Shown here in pieces: positions 55,325 to 63,067 of a stretch of 64,000 nucleotides of DNA. Source of the DNA: Verrucomicrobiota bacterium (lineage in GTDB: Bacteria; Verrucomicrobiota; Verrucomicrobiia; Verrucomicrobiales; Akkermansiaceae); the NCBI GenBank assembly GCA_004293445.1, contig RDYP01000011.1, forward strand, positions 1 to 64,000, given 5' to 3'. Position numbers and translations under genes: made by a program. How positions within the stretch are numbered: the first letter of the stretch is position 1; each line of letters starts with the position of its first letter. Under the pieces are notes generated by a model that was given only the letters and a program-made list of their open reading frames with translations, had not been told where the DNA came from and did not search any database.

Positions 55325-58138
55325 ATGTCCAACCAGAATCCCGAACAAAAAGCCCGCGATCAGATCGACGCGCAGCTTCGTGAATCAGGCTGGATCGTTC
55401 AGGATAAACACGGGATCAATTTCAACGCGGGAAACGGCCAAGCCATCCGCGAATACACCACTGATTCCGGTCCGGCCGATTACGTTCTCTTCGTCGATGG
55501 CCGGCCGGTGGGTGTCGTTGAAGCGAAAAAAGAAACCCTCGGCCAGAACATCACCACCGTCGAGGACCAGACCGCCGACTACGCCGCTTCCAAGCTCAAA
55601 TGGATCCAAGCCACCGGCCTTCCCCTCCCGTTCCTCTACGAGGCCACCGGCGTCATCACCCGCTTCACCGACCAGCGCGACCCGAAGCCCCGCTCGCGGG
55701 AGGTCTTCGCCTTCCACCGCCCGGAAACCCTCCGCGAATGGCTCGCCCGGGAAAAATCCCTCCGCGCCCGCCTGCTCGATCTCCCGGCGCTCGACCCCAC
55801 CGGCTTGCGCGACTGCCAGATCGGCGCCATCACCAATCTCGACTCGTCCTTCAAGAAGGCCAAACCTCGCGCCCTCGTCCAGATGGCCACTGGCTCGGGG
55901 AAAACCTTCACTGCCATCACCTCGATCTACCGCCTGCTCAAGCACGCCCGTGTGAAACGCATCCTCTTCCTCGTCGATACCCGCAACCTTGGCGAGCAGG
56001 CCGAACAGGAGTTCCTCGCCTTTACGCCCACCGACGACAACCGCTCGTTCACCTCCATCCACGCCACCCAGCGGCTTTCGTCCTCCCACGTCCCGGCCGA
56101 TGCCCAAGTCTGCATTTCCACCATCCAGCGGATGTATTCCATCCTCCAGGGCCGCGAAATGACCGAGGGCGAGGACGACATCAACCCCGCCGAGTCCGCC
56201 AGCGGCCGCAAGGAACCCTTGCCGGTGTCCTACAACGAAAAAGTCCCGCCCGAGTTCTTCGACGTCATCGTCATCGATGAATGCCACCGCTCGATCTACA
56301 ACCTCTGGCGGCAGGTGCTCGATTACTTCGACGCCTTCCTCGTCGGCCTCACCGCCACGCCCGACGGCCGCACCTACGGCTTCTTCAAACAAAACCTCGT
56401 CTCCGAATACACCCACGAGGAAGCCGTCGCCGATGGCGTGAACGTCCAGGGCGAAATCTACACCATCGAGACCGCCGTGACCCAGGGCGGCGGCAAGGTG
56501 CTCAAGGGCCTGGTCGAAAAACGGGAAAAGCTCACCCGCGCCAAGCGCTGGGAACAACAGGACGAGGATCAGGATTACTCGGCGAAGAAACTCGATACCG
56601 AGATCGTCAATCCCTCCCAAATCCGCACCGTCATCCGCACCTTCAAGGAGAAGCTCCCCGAGATCTTCCCCGATCGCGGGGATGCCGACGGCACTTTCCA
56701 GGTTCCCAAGACCCTCATCTTCGCCAAGACCGACTCCCACGCCGACGACATCATCCAGATCGTCCGCGAGGAGTTCGACGAAGGAAACCGCTTCTGCAAA
56801 AAGGTCACCTTCAAGAGCGACGAGGACCGCACCGACAAGGACGGCAACGTGATCCCCGGCGAGGACCCCAAGACCATCCTCGCCGATTTCCGCAACGACT
56901 ACTACCCGCGCATCGCCGTGACCGTGGACATGATCGCCACCGGCACCGATGTGAAGGCGCTCGAATGCCTGCTCTTCATGCGCGACGTGAAGTCGAAGAG
57001 CTACTTCGAGCAGATGAAGGGCCGCGGCACCCGCACGCTCGACCACGACTCGCTGAAAAAAGTCTCCTCCGCCGCCAAGACCGCGAAGTCCCGCTACGTG
57101 CTTGTCGATGCCATCGGCGTCACCAAGTCGCTCAAGACCGCCAGCCGCCCGCCCATCACCAAGCCGAACGTCACTTTCAAGGACCTCGCCATGGAGGTCG
57201 TCATGGGTTCCAGCGATCCGGACACCGTCTCGTCCCTCGCCGGACGCCTCGCCCGCATCGACCGGAATTTCACCCCGGCCCAGAAGCAGGAGTTCGAGAA
57301 GAAAACCGGCGGCATCTCGCTTTCCACCCTCACCAAGAACCTCTTCGCCGCCATCGATGGCGAGACCATCGAGCAGCGCGCGCTCGAAATCACCGGCCAG
57401 CCGCCCGGCAGCGAGCCCGGCGACTTCGCCCGGGACAAGGCCCAGAAGGAACTCGTCGCCGCCGCCATCCAGCCGCTCACCGGCGCGCTCGTCACCCACA
57501 TCGTCGAGACCTGCAAAATGAACCTGCAAACCATCGACCACCACACCATCGACGTCCTCCTCGGCGCGGGCTGGGACACCTCCGCCGCCGACGCGCCGAA
57601 AAACCAGCAGGACTTCGAAAGCTGGCTGCGCGACCACAAGGATCAGATCGTCGCCCTCACCATCTTCTACGACCAGCCCCAGCGCCGCCAGGAGCTCACC
57701 TTTTCCCAGATCAAGGAAGTGCTCGACCTGCTCAAGGCCAACGCCCCGCACCTCGCCCCGCTCAACGTCTGGAACGCCTACGCCCGCCTCGACGGCCTGC
57801 CCACCAACGCCACGCCGATCAGCGAACTCACCGCCCTCGTCGCCCTGATCCGCCGCGCCTGCGGCATCGATGGGAAATTGACCCCCTTCGCCGACACCGT
57901 CCGCCGCAACTACCGCGACTGGATCCTCAAAAAGAACGCCGGCCAGCCCTTCACCGAAGCCCAGGCCGCTTGGCTCCAGCTCATCCGCGACCACGTCATG
58001 ACCTCCTTCCACCTCGAACGAGACGACCTCGATTACGCCCCCTTCGACGCCCAAGGCGGCCTCGGCAAAATGCACCAGCTCTTCGGCGAGCAAATGGACG
58101 CCCTCATCGATGAACTCAACCGGGAGCTGGTGGCGTAA
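55325..58138 (+). CDS. hsdR: Type I restriction endonuclease subunit R (EcoKI-like)
   Basis: A 937-residue motor/nuclease subunit. The N-terminal PD-(D/E)xK nuclease site is PADYVLFVDG...VVEAKK (Asp52, Glu66, Lys68). The SF2 helicase follows, with Walker A MATGSGKTFTAI (about residue 190), IDECHRSIY (DEAH-like, about 325) and GLTATPDGRTYGFF, and a C-terminal helical region. The enzyme needs HsdM and HsdS to bind DNA and cut distant sites. The 3' 141 bp recur nearly intact at 59015. Codons are C-rich, unlike most of the preceding region. Confidence 0.96.
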   Translation: MSNQNPEQKARDQIDAQLRESGWIVQDKHGINFNAGNGQAIREYTTDSGPADYVLFVDGRPVGVVEAKKETLGQNITTVEDQTADYAASKLKWIQATGLPLPFLYEATGVITRFTDQRDPKPRSREVFAFHRPETLREWLAREKSLRARLLDLPALDPTGLRDCQIGAITNLDSSFKKAKPRALVQMATGSGKTFTAITSIYRLLKHARVKRILFLVDTRNLGEQAEQEFLAFTPTDDNRSFTSIHATQRLSSSHVPADAQVCISTIQRMYSILQGREMTEGEDDINPAESASGRKEPLPVSYNEKVPPEFFDVIVIDECHRSIYNLWRQVLDYFDAFLVGLTATPDGRTYGFFKQNLVSEYTHEEAVADGVNVQGEIYTIETAVTQGGGKVLKGLVEKREKLTRAKRWEQQDEDQDYSAKKLDTEIVNPSQIRTVIRTFKEKLPEIFPDRGDADGTFQVPKTLIFAKTDSHADDIIQIVREEFDEGNRFCKKVTFKSDEDRTDKDGNVIPGEDPKTILADFRNDYYPRIAVTVDMIATGTDVKALECLLFMRDVKSKSYFEQMKGRGTRTLDHDSLKKVSSAAKTAKSRYVLVDAIGVTKSLKTASRPPITKPNVTFKDLAMEVVMGSSDPDTVSSLAGRLARIDRNFTPAQKQEFEKKTGGISLSTLTKNLFAAIDGETIEQRALEITGQPPGSEPGDFARDKAQKELVAAAIQPLTGALVTHIVETCKMNLQTIDHHTIDVLLGAGWDTSAADAPKNQQDFESWLRDHKDQIVALTIFYDQPQRRQELTFSQIKEVLDLLKANAPHLAPLNVWNAYARLDGLPTNATPISELTALVALIRRACGIDGKLTPFADTVRRNYRDWILKKNAGQPFTEAQAAWLQLIRDHVMTSFHLERDDLDYAPFDAQGGLGKMHQLFGEQMDALIDELNRELVA
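57998..58138 (+). repeat. Direct repeat copy 1: hsdR 3' end
   Basis: The last 141 bp of hsdR, including the stop. They match 59015-59155 at 130 of 141 positions (about 92% identity, no gaps), encoding MTSFHLERDDLDYAPFDAQ... versus MTSFHLEHNDLDTAPFDAQ..., with one copy on each side of the vapBC-like pair. Confidence 0.93.
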
Positions 58139-58157
58139 GGCTTCGGTCCCCTTTTTG

Positions 58158-58310
58158 TCGTGCACGAAACGGCTTTTCATGCGCAACAAGCCCCTTTGTC
58201 CGACACAGATGTACCACAAGGCCGATTGTCGTGCAGAAAGCGCCCCGGCATGCAGCACAACCCACTCCAGGCTTGAATCATTCGTGCAATCGTGCAATCG
58301 TGCAGCACGA
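58158..58310 (+). promoter_or_regulatory. Cluster of TCGTGCA palindromes upstream of the antitoxin gene
   Basis: The hsdR-vapB gap holds a perfect palindrome TCGTGCACGA (58158-58167), a single TCGTGCA (58229-58235), two directly repeated TCGTGCAA units (58282-58297) and TCGTGCAGCACGA (58298-58310), the last 13 bp before the ribosome-binding GGAAG. These are likely operator sites for the ribbon-helix-helix antitoxin, which usually represses its own operon. Confidence 0.6.
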
Positions 58311-58323
58311 AACGGAAGTAGCC

Positions 58324-58596
58324 ATGAACGTGACCCTCAAACTCCCCGACGAAGTTGTCCGCGAAGCCAGGATACGTGCCGTGCACGACTCAAAATCCCT
58401 CTCCGCCTGGATGGCGGACCTGGTGCGCCGTGAACTCGCTTCGGAGCCACTGGGCGAAGCCAAGGTGCCCCAAACCTGGGTCGAAGTACTTACCGTTCAA
58501 GGGATGCCCGATTCCTTCTACGAAAAGGATTTCCCCCTGCCCGACCGCAAGACCACGAAACACCGTGAGTTCTCATTCGAACCCGACCAGGACTGA
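58324..58596 (+). CDS. Ribbon-helix-helix antitoxin (VapB-like)
   Basis: A 90-residue protein with the RHH-type DNA-binding N-terminus NVTLKLPDEVVREARIRAVH...SLSAWMADLVRRELA and a C-terminal tail that should wrap the toxin. The ATG at 58324 has a good GGAAG ribosome-binding site. The stop overlaps the start of the PIN gene (TGATG), as in most vapBC operons. The tail ends FSFEPDQD. It probably represses its own promoter through the palindromes upstream. Confidence 0.82.
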   Translation: MNVTLKLPDEVVREARIRAVHDSKSLSAWMADLVRRELASEPLGEAKVPQTWVEVLTVQGMPDSFYEKDFPLPDRKTTKHREFSFEPDQD

Positions 58597-59018
58597 TGCC
58601 TTATCTTCTCGATACCGTCACCCTCTCGGCATTTCGGCGCCCGGACAAAGCAGGCCCGAATCTCATCCGCTGGCAGGCGGCACAGCGGGGAACGATCGGT
58701 TGCGTCAGCGTCGTAACCCTCAATGAACTCCGTTACGGAATGCGAAAAGTGGAGGAACGCGATCCGGTTTTTGCGGCGCATCTCGCCACTTGGTATTCCC
58801 AGATCGTGTCACACCCGGATCAATTCCGCATCCTGAGCGTGGACCGCGCCATCGCCGAACTCGCCGCCGACTTCCGCGCCGATCACAACACTCCGTTCGA
58901 GGATTCCCTCATCGCCGCCACCGCCAAAGTCCACAAGCTCACCCTCGCCACCCGCAACACCGCCGACTTCGAAGGCTGCGGCATCGACATCCTCAACCCG
59001 TGGGAATTCGACTCATGA
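58596..59018 (+). CDS. PIN-domain ribonuclease toxin (VapC-like)
   Basis: A 140-residue PIN-domain protein. The acidic catalytic residues are visible: Asp6 in YLLDTVTLSAF, Glu in SVVTLNELRYG, Asp in TPFEDSLIAATA and Asp in RNTADF. VapC toxins cut tRNA or rRNA. The usual Asn after LLDT is Val here. It is translationally coupled to the antitoxin and its stop overlaps the ATG of the hsdR tail copy. Confidence 0.85.
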   Translation: MPYLLDTVTLSAFRRPDKAGPNLIRWQAAQRGTIGCVSVVTLNELRYGMRKVEERDPVFAAHLATWYSQIVSHPDQFRILSVDRAIAELAADFRADHNTPFEDSLIAATAKVHKLTLATRNTADFEGCGIDILNPWEFDS

Positions 59019-59155
59019 CCTCTTTCCACCTCGAACACAACGACCTCGACACCGCCCCCTTCGACGCCCAAGGCGGCCTCGGCAAAATGCACCAGCTCTT
59101 CGGCGACCAAATGGACGCGCTCATCGATGAACTCAACCGGGAGCTGGTGGCATGA
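59015..59155 (+). pseudogene. Displaced copy of the hsdR 3' end (46-codon ORF)
   Basis: A 46-codon frame encoding a near copy of the last 46 residues of HsdR (differences: Glu-Arg-Asp to Glu-His-Asn, Tyr to Thr, Glu to Asp). The ATG overlaps the VapC stop (ATGA) and the TGA overlaps the hsdS ATG (ATGA), so it may be translated as a link between vapC and hsdS. It is most simply a duplicated end of hsdR left when the vapBC module entered. Confidence 0.85.
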
Positions 59156-60639
59156 GTGAGGACAGTCTTCCAGGCGGCTGGGTCAAATGCCCTACTTCTG
59201 AAGTGGCAACACTCATACGCGGAGTCAGTTACTCCAAAGAGGATGCCCGAAAGACCGAAGCGCCCGGGTTTCTGCCCATCCTAAGGGCAAACAATATCGA
59301 TGGCGTGATCAACTTCGATGATCTCACGTTCGTTAGGTCAAATTTGATCTCAAGCGATCAACGACTCCGATCTGGTGACATTCTGTTCGCCATGTCGAGC
59401 GGCAGCAGGAATCTCGTCGGAAAGTCGGCGCGCATTACTCGGGATCTGGAAGCCGGATTTGGTGCTTTCTGTGGGGTTCTTCGTCCATCGCCGGAGACTT
59501 CCAACCAGTTCTTGGCATGGGCGTATCAGACGCGCGAGTTCCGTCACGCCATCAGTGAGGTGGCAAAAGGAAGCAATATCAACAATCTCAAGCGCGAGCA
59601 CCTTCTCGACTACGAAGTCCCCCTCCCACCCCTCGCCGAGCAGAAGCGGATTGTGGCGAAGATCGAGGAACTCTTCTCCGAACTCGACGCCGGGGAGGAG
59701 AGTCTGCGGCGGGCGCGGCGGCAACTCGGCGTCTATCGCCAGTCCCTCCTCAAACAAGCCTTCGAGGGCAAGCTCACCGCCCCCTGGCGCGCCCAACACC
59801 CCGACCTCCTCGAATCCCCCGACCAACTCCTCGCCCGCATCCAAGCCGAACGCCAAGCCCGCTACCAGCAACAGCTCAAGGAGTGGGAGAAGGCGGTGAA
59901 GGAATGGGAAAAAGCAGGTGAGTCTTACCCAAAACCCGCCAAACCTCGCTTCACCGGACAGCTCGAACCTATTTCCCAAAAGGAGCTGCAGGACTTTGCA
60001 GAACTTCCCAGCGGATGGACTTACTTCCGTCTCGGAAATGCCATCGCCTCAATCGATGCGGGCAAGAGCTTCAGCTGCGACGAGCGTCCTCCAAGTTCCA
60101 AAGAAATCGGTGTCGCTAAAGTCAGCGCGGTGACGTGGGGCGAATACGACGAAGGAGAGAGCAAAACGTGCTTGGATTCGTCGAAGGTGAATCCCGCCTA
60201 CTTCATTCGCCAAGGCGACTTCTTGCTCAGCAGGGCCAACACGATTGAATTGGTGGGCGCCGTCGTTTTGGTCAAGCGAGCCGAGCGGAAGATCATGCTC
60301 AGCGACAAGACGCTGCGGATTCACTTTGGCGGAATCGACGAATCATACGTGCTTCAGTATCTCCGGTCCCACGTTGGCCGTCGCGAGATCATGACCCGTT
60401 CGAGTGGCAACCAGATGTCCATGCGCAACATCGGACAGGATCGCATTGCCTCCATTGTTACCCCAGCCTGCTCCCTCCCCGAGCAACAGGAGATCGTCCG
60501 CCTGCTCGACGCTCAATTCGAGGTGATCGAGCAGAACGAGCGGGAGATCGACGCCGCCTTGAAGCGCAGCGAGGCCCTGCGCCAGTCCATCCTGAAAAAA
60601 GCCTTCACCGGCCAACTCGTTCCCCCTGCCTGCCGGTAG
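59152..60639 (+). CDS. hsdS: Type I restriction specificity subunit S, ended early by TAG
   Basis: A 495-residue specificity subunit. Two target-recognition domains (about residues 5-160 and 285-440) are separated and followed by conserved helical spacers (LPPLAEQKRIVAKIEELFSELD, LPEQQEIVRLLDAQFEVIEQ). The first half includes the LKQAFEGKLTAPWR block. Normal HsdS proteins continue after GQLVP with a QDPNDEPASxLLERIR-like tail. Here the frame reads LVPPACR then TAG, inside a palindrome, and the EPASALLERIR tail only appears again after an inserted GIY-YIG domain. The CDS is therefore shorter than its ancestor. Confidence 0.93.
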   Translation: MSEDSLPGGWVKCPTSEVATLIRGVSYSKEDARKTEAPGFLPILRANNIDGVINFDDLTFVRSNLISSDQRLRSGDILFAMSSGSRNLVGKSARITRDLEAGFGAFCGVLRPSPETSNQFLAWAYQTREFRHAISEVAKGSNINNLKREHLLDYEVPLPPLAEQKRIVAKIEELFSELDAGEESLRRARRQLGVYRQSLLKQAFEGKLTAPWRAQHPDLLESPDQLLARIQAERQARYQQQLKEWEKAVKEWEKAGESYPKPAKPRFTGQLEPISQKELQDFAELPSGWTYFRLGNAIASIDAGKSFSCDERPPSSKEIGVAKVSAVTWGEYDEGESKTCLDSSKVNPAYFIRQGDFLLSRANTIELVGAVVLVKRAERKIMLSDKTLRIHFGGIDESYVLQYLRSHVGRREIMTRSSGNQMSMRNIGQDRIASIVTPACSLPEQQEIVRLLDAQFEVIEQNEREIDAALKRSEALRQSILKKAFTGQLVPPACR

Positions 60640-60646
60640 GCAGGCA
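60627..60646. repeat. Perfect palindrome carrying the hsdS stop codon
   Basis: TGCCTGCC, a GGTA centre and GGCAGGCA: an 8-bp perfect inverted repeat. The TAG that ends hsdS is formed at the centre and first base of the right arm (60637-60639). It resembles a REP-type or insertion-boundary palindrome. Confidence 0.85.
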
Positions 60647-61026
60647 AGACCCCGGAAGAGTTTCCGCAGCCGCGCCCCGGCAAGTGGTGGGTTTATGTCC
60701 TGAAGTGCAGTGACGGTTCATTCTACAAGGGCTTCACGGAGAATCTTCCTGAGCGTTGGCAGCGTCATCTCTCAGGGACCGCTGCAAAGTGGACGAAGCT
60801 GCATCCGCCGATCGAACTTCTTTATTGGGAAGAACACTGGTCGGAAGCAAGTGCAGTCGAAAGAGAGCGCTACCTGAAATCCGGCTCGGGGCGTGAGTGG
60901 TTCCAACGCGAAATCGTCGAAAATTCTCACGAATACGAACCCGCCTCCGCCCTGCTGGAACGGATCCGGGCTGGGAGATCGGCAACTCCATCAAAAACAA
61001 GCCGCCGCACCAAAGCCGGGAAATGA
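60640..61026 (+). pseudogene. GIY-YIG nuclease domain plus HsdS C-terminal tail, in frame after the hsdS TAG
   Basis: An open frame of 128 codons in the same reading frame as hsdS. It contains a UPF0213-like GIY-YIG domain: WWVYVLKCSDGSFYKGFT (the two catalytic Tyr positions), NLPERWQRHLSG (catalytic Arg and His) and SAVERERYLKSGSGREWF (catalytic Glu). From 60937 the frame continues EPASALLERIRAGRSATPSK..., which is the HsdS C-terminal tail. No ATG, GTG or TTG occurs in this frame, so it can be made only by reading through the TAG, from a rare CTG, or not at all. It is either a relic or a readthrough extension. Confidence 0.85.
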
Positions 61027-61073
61027 CCACGGAATGAAAGAGAATGAGTAATTCCAGAAAAAACACCATCATC

Positions 61074-61091
61074 CCATCCGTGCCATCCGTG
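61074..61091. repeat. Tandem 9-bp repeat before the HipA-like kinase
   Basis: CCATCCGTG occurs twice in direct succession in the 77-bp gap between the HsdS tail and the HipA-like gene, 13 bp before its ATG. It may be a regulator site or a common intergenic repeat. Confidence 0.55.
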
Positions 61092-61103
61092 GTTTAAACA
61101 TCC

Positions 61104-61865
61104 ATGATCCACCCCGTCGAAATCATCGCCATCCACGACCGCACGGCGGAAGGCAACGGCGTGAGCCGCCCGTTCCGCTGCGAGGGTGAGGATGCTTGCG
61201 ATTACTTCGTGAAGCTCAAGAACGCGGGTTACGAGTGCCTGGTGAAGGAGTGGGTGGCGGGCCGACTGGCTCAGGAAATGGGCCTTCCCGTGGCCGACGT
61301 AAGACAGGTGCGGATCCCGCCGGAGCTGATCGCCGGGAATGCGGAGTATGAAACCGACCTGGGCCATGGCATCGCCTTCGGGTCGCTGAAGGTGGAGGCG
61401 GCGGAACGATTGTCGCTGGAGTTCATCCGCCGTGATGAGGGCGGTCTTCTATCGCGCATCCTGCTTTTCGACTGGTGGGTGCGCAATGCCGACCGCGCGC
61501 TTACCGAGATCGGTGGAAATCCGAACCTCCTGTGGGAGATTTCCGCGCGGCGCGTGGTCATGATCGACCACGACAATGCGTTCGATCCCTCGTTCTCTTC
61601 CGTTGCCTTCGGGGACTTCCATGCCTTGCGCGCCCACCGTGGCTGCTGGGAACCGTCCCGCCGTGTGGAACTGGAAGCCTGGCTTGCCGGCGGGCTTTCC
61701 CGTTTGGACGCGATTTGGGCCGAACTCCCTGAAGAATGGCTGGTGGATTCGCACGGCGACTCCCGCTGCAGGCTCGACAAGACCGGCTTGAATGCCGTGC
61801 TATCCTCCTTCCAGAGCAATCCCGACTTCTGGGAAGGGCTTCTGAACCCCACCTCACCGCCATGA
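61104..61865 (+). CDS. HipA-like kinase (HipA_2 family)
   Basis: A 253-residue protein with a kinase-like fold. The catalytic loop is DWWVRNADRALTEIGGN (Asp/Asn in the HipA NxDR-type pattern), and the metal-binding equivalent of DFG is MIDHDNAFDP. An N-terminal ATP-binding Lys lies in CDYFVKLKNAGYE. Compared with HipA (about 440 residues) it lacks the N-terminal subdomain. It resembles the HipA_2 family often found next to DUF3037, as here. Serine/threonine kinase activity and a toxin-like role are inferred. Confidence 0.8.
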   Translation: MIHPVEIIAIHDRTAEGNGVSRPFRCEGEDACDYFVKLKNAGYECLVKEWVAGRLAQEMGLPVADVRQVRIPPELIAGNAEYETDLGHGIAFGSLKVEAAERLSLEFIRRDEGGLLSRILLFDWWVRNADRALTEIGGNPNLLWEISARRVVMIDHDNAFDPSFSSVAFGDFHALRAHRGCWEPSRRVELEAWLAGGLSRLDAIWAELPEEWLVDSHGDSRCRLDKTGLNAVLSSFQSNPDFWEGLLNPTSPP

Positions 61866-62743
61866 AACGCACCTACGACTTTGCGACGATCGGCTTCCGC
61901 CCGCATACGGAGACGGAGGAGTTCGTGACGATTGGCGTGGTGGCGCTCGATGTGCAGGCCCGCCATTTCGGGTTCACCTTGCTGGATGCCCGGCGCACGG
62001 GCCGGGTGCATCCCATGTTCCCGACGGCCAAGGCGCTTTACAGGGAAGCCCGCAAGCTGGTGGAAGCGGAGCTAACCGCCATCCAAAAAGCGGTGAACGG
62101 CGACGGCGCGGGCGCGGATGTGCCGGTTTTCCCTGCCATGCGCGACGACAAGGGCGGGCTTTTCGCCGCCATTACCACCCCTCGCGAAGGAGTGATCTGT
62201 TACCCGGTGAAGGGCCGCCGCATGGCTGAAAGCATGGATGAGGTTCTGGAAACCCTGCGTCTCCGCTTCATCGACCGCCACCTGCTGCCACCCGCACAGG
62301 CTGCGGAACAGGAAATGACCAAGCATCTCGCCAAAGTCCTGCGGCAAGCCCGCTTGATTCCAGCCTACAAACGCAATGTTACTCTGGGCACCGAGGAATT
62401 CATGGTTCCCTTCGCCTTCGCCCACATGACCGGCGATCACCGCGCCGACCGCGCCTTGCGCCCGCTGAATTTCGACCTCGCCACGCCCACTGAGATCTAC
62501 AACCACGGCGATGAGTGGATCAACCGACTCAAGCGTCTGGAGCGGCAAGGTTATCGCCCGGATCGCATCCTTTTCGCACTTCGCGCACCCGCAGACGGTG
62601 AAACCCTGCGCCTCAAAGCGTTTCAGGAAATCCGTGGCGAATTGACAGGTCAAGGCTACGAGGCTCCGGCCGAGGACGAGGTGGGACGCATTGTTGATTT
62701 CGCGCGAATCGACGAACCGGCGGATCTCAAACTGGCGCAGTAG
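61862..62743 (+). CDS. DUF3037-family protein
   Basis: A 293-residue protein with a DUF3037 N-terminus (YDFATIGFRPHTETEEFVTIGVVALD) and helical C-terminus. The ATG at 61862 overlaps the stop of the HipA-like kinase (ATGA), so the two are translationally coupled and probably interact. DUF3037 has no established activity. Its frequent pairing with HipA_2 points to a toxin-antitoxin or defence module. No catalytic residue is assigned. Confidence 0.78.
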   Translation: MKRTYDFATIGFRPHTETEEFVTIGVVALDVQARHFGFTLLDARRTGRVHPMFPTAKALYREARKLVEAELTAIQKAVNGDGAGADVPVFPAMRDDKGGLFAAITTPREGVICYPVKGRRMAESMDEVLETLRLRFIDRHLLPPAQAAEQEMTKHLAKVLRQARLIPAYKRNVTLGTEEFMVPFAFAHMTGDHRADRALRPLNFDLATPTEIYNHGDEWINRLKRLERQGYRPDRILFALRAPADGETLRLKAFQEIRGELTGQGYEAPAEDEVGRIVDFARIDEPADLKLAQ

Positions 62744-62746
62744 TAC

Positions 62747-62983
62747 GTGAAAGCGATTTCTAATCCCGAGGATCATGCACAAGCGTTGGAACGCTTGGAA
62801 GAACTGATGATCGCGGATCCCACCATCGGGTCCGGCGACGATCAGGAGTTGGAAGAGCTGGCGCTGAAGATCGAAAGTTATGAAAGGGAGCACATCAGAA
62901 TCCCCAAGCCCACCGCTGAGGAAATGCGCCTCTTTCGGAGCGAACAAGCCCCACACCAAAAACACTCCTCTGAGCCTACCTGA
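62747..62983 (+). CDS. Truncated HigA-like antitoxin
   Basis: A 78-residue protein starting at GTG 62747. The N-terminal half, NPEDHAQALERLEELMIADP...GDDQELEELALKIESYEREHI, matches the N-terminal helical region of HigA-type antitoxins (COG5499). The XRE helix-turn-helix that should follow is missing: the frame ends HQKHSSEPT inside a palindromic repeat. No HigB toxin is adjacent. It lies three bases after the DUF3037 stop, so it could be a third member of that module or a remnant cut by the repeat. Confidence 0.65.
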   Translation: MKAISNPEDHAQALERLEELMIADPTIGSGDDQELEELALKIESYEREHIRIPKPTAEEMRLFRSEQAPHQKHSSEPT

Positions 62984-63024
62984 ATAGCCGACGCGGAGCG
63001 TTGGCGTTCGGCTCATCGGAGTGT
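62962..63024. repeat. Long imperfect inverted repeat at the higA/hsdM junction
   Basis: A 15-bp arm (ACACTCC-TC-TGAGCC, 62962-62976) pairs with GGCTCA-TC-GGAGTGT (63010-63024), 13 of 15 positions matching, around a 33-nt loop. A second hairpin, AGCCGA / TCGGCT (62986-62991 and 63008-63013), overlaps its inner part. It covers the end of the HigA-like frame and the gap before hsdM, and looks like a REP/MITE-type element. Confidence 0.75.
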
Positions 63025-63067
63025 GCCCGATCCAAACCTCTCATTCCCTTCCCGTCAATCTTCCCGC

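Noticed and set aside
55385-58297. A 970-codon minus-strand ORF opposite hsdR, longer than hsdR itself
   Set aside because: Its translation is low-complexity Gly/Asp/Glu/Val-rich and has no domain, while the plus strand encodes a complete HsdR with all motifs. Long antisense frames are expected with GC-biased third positions.
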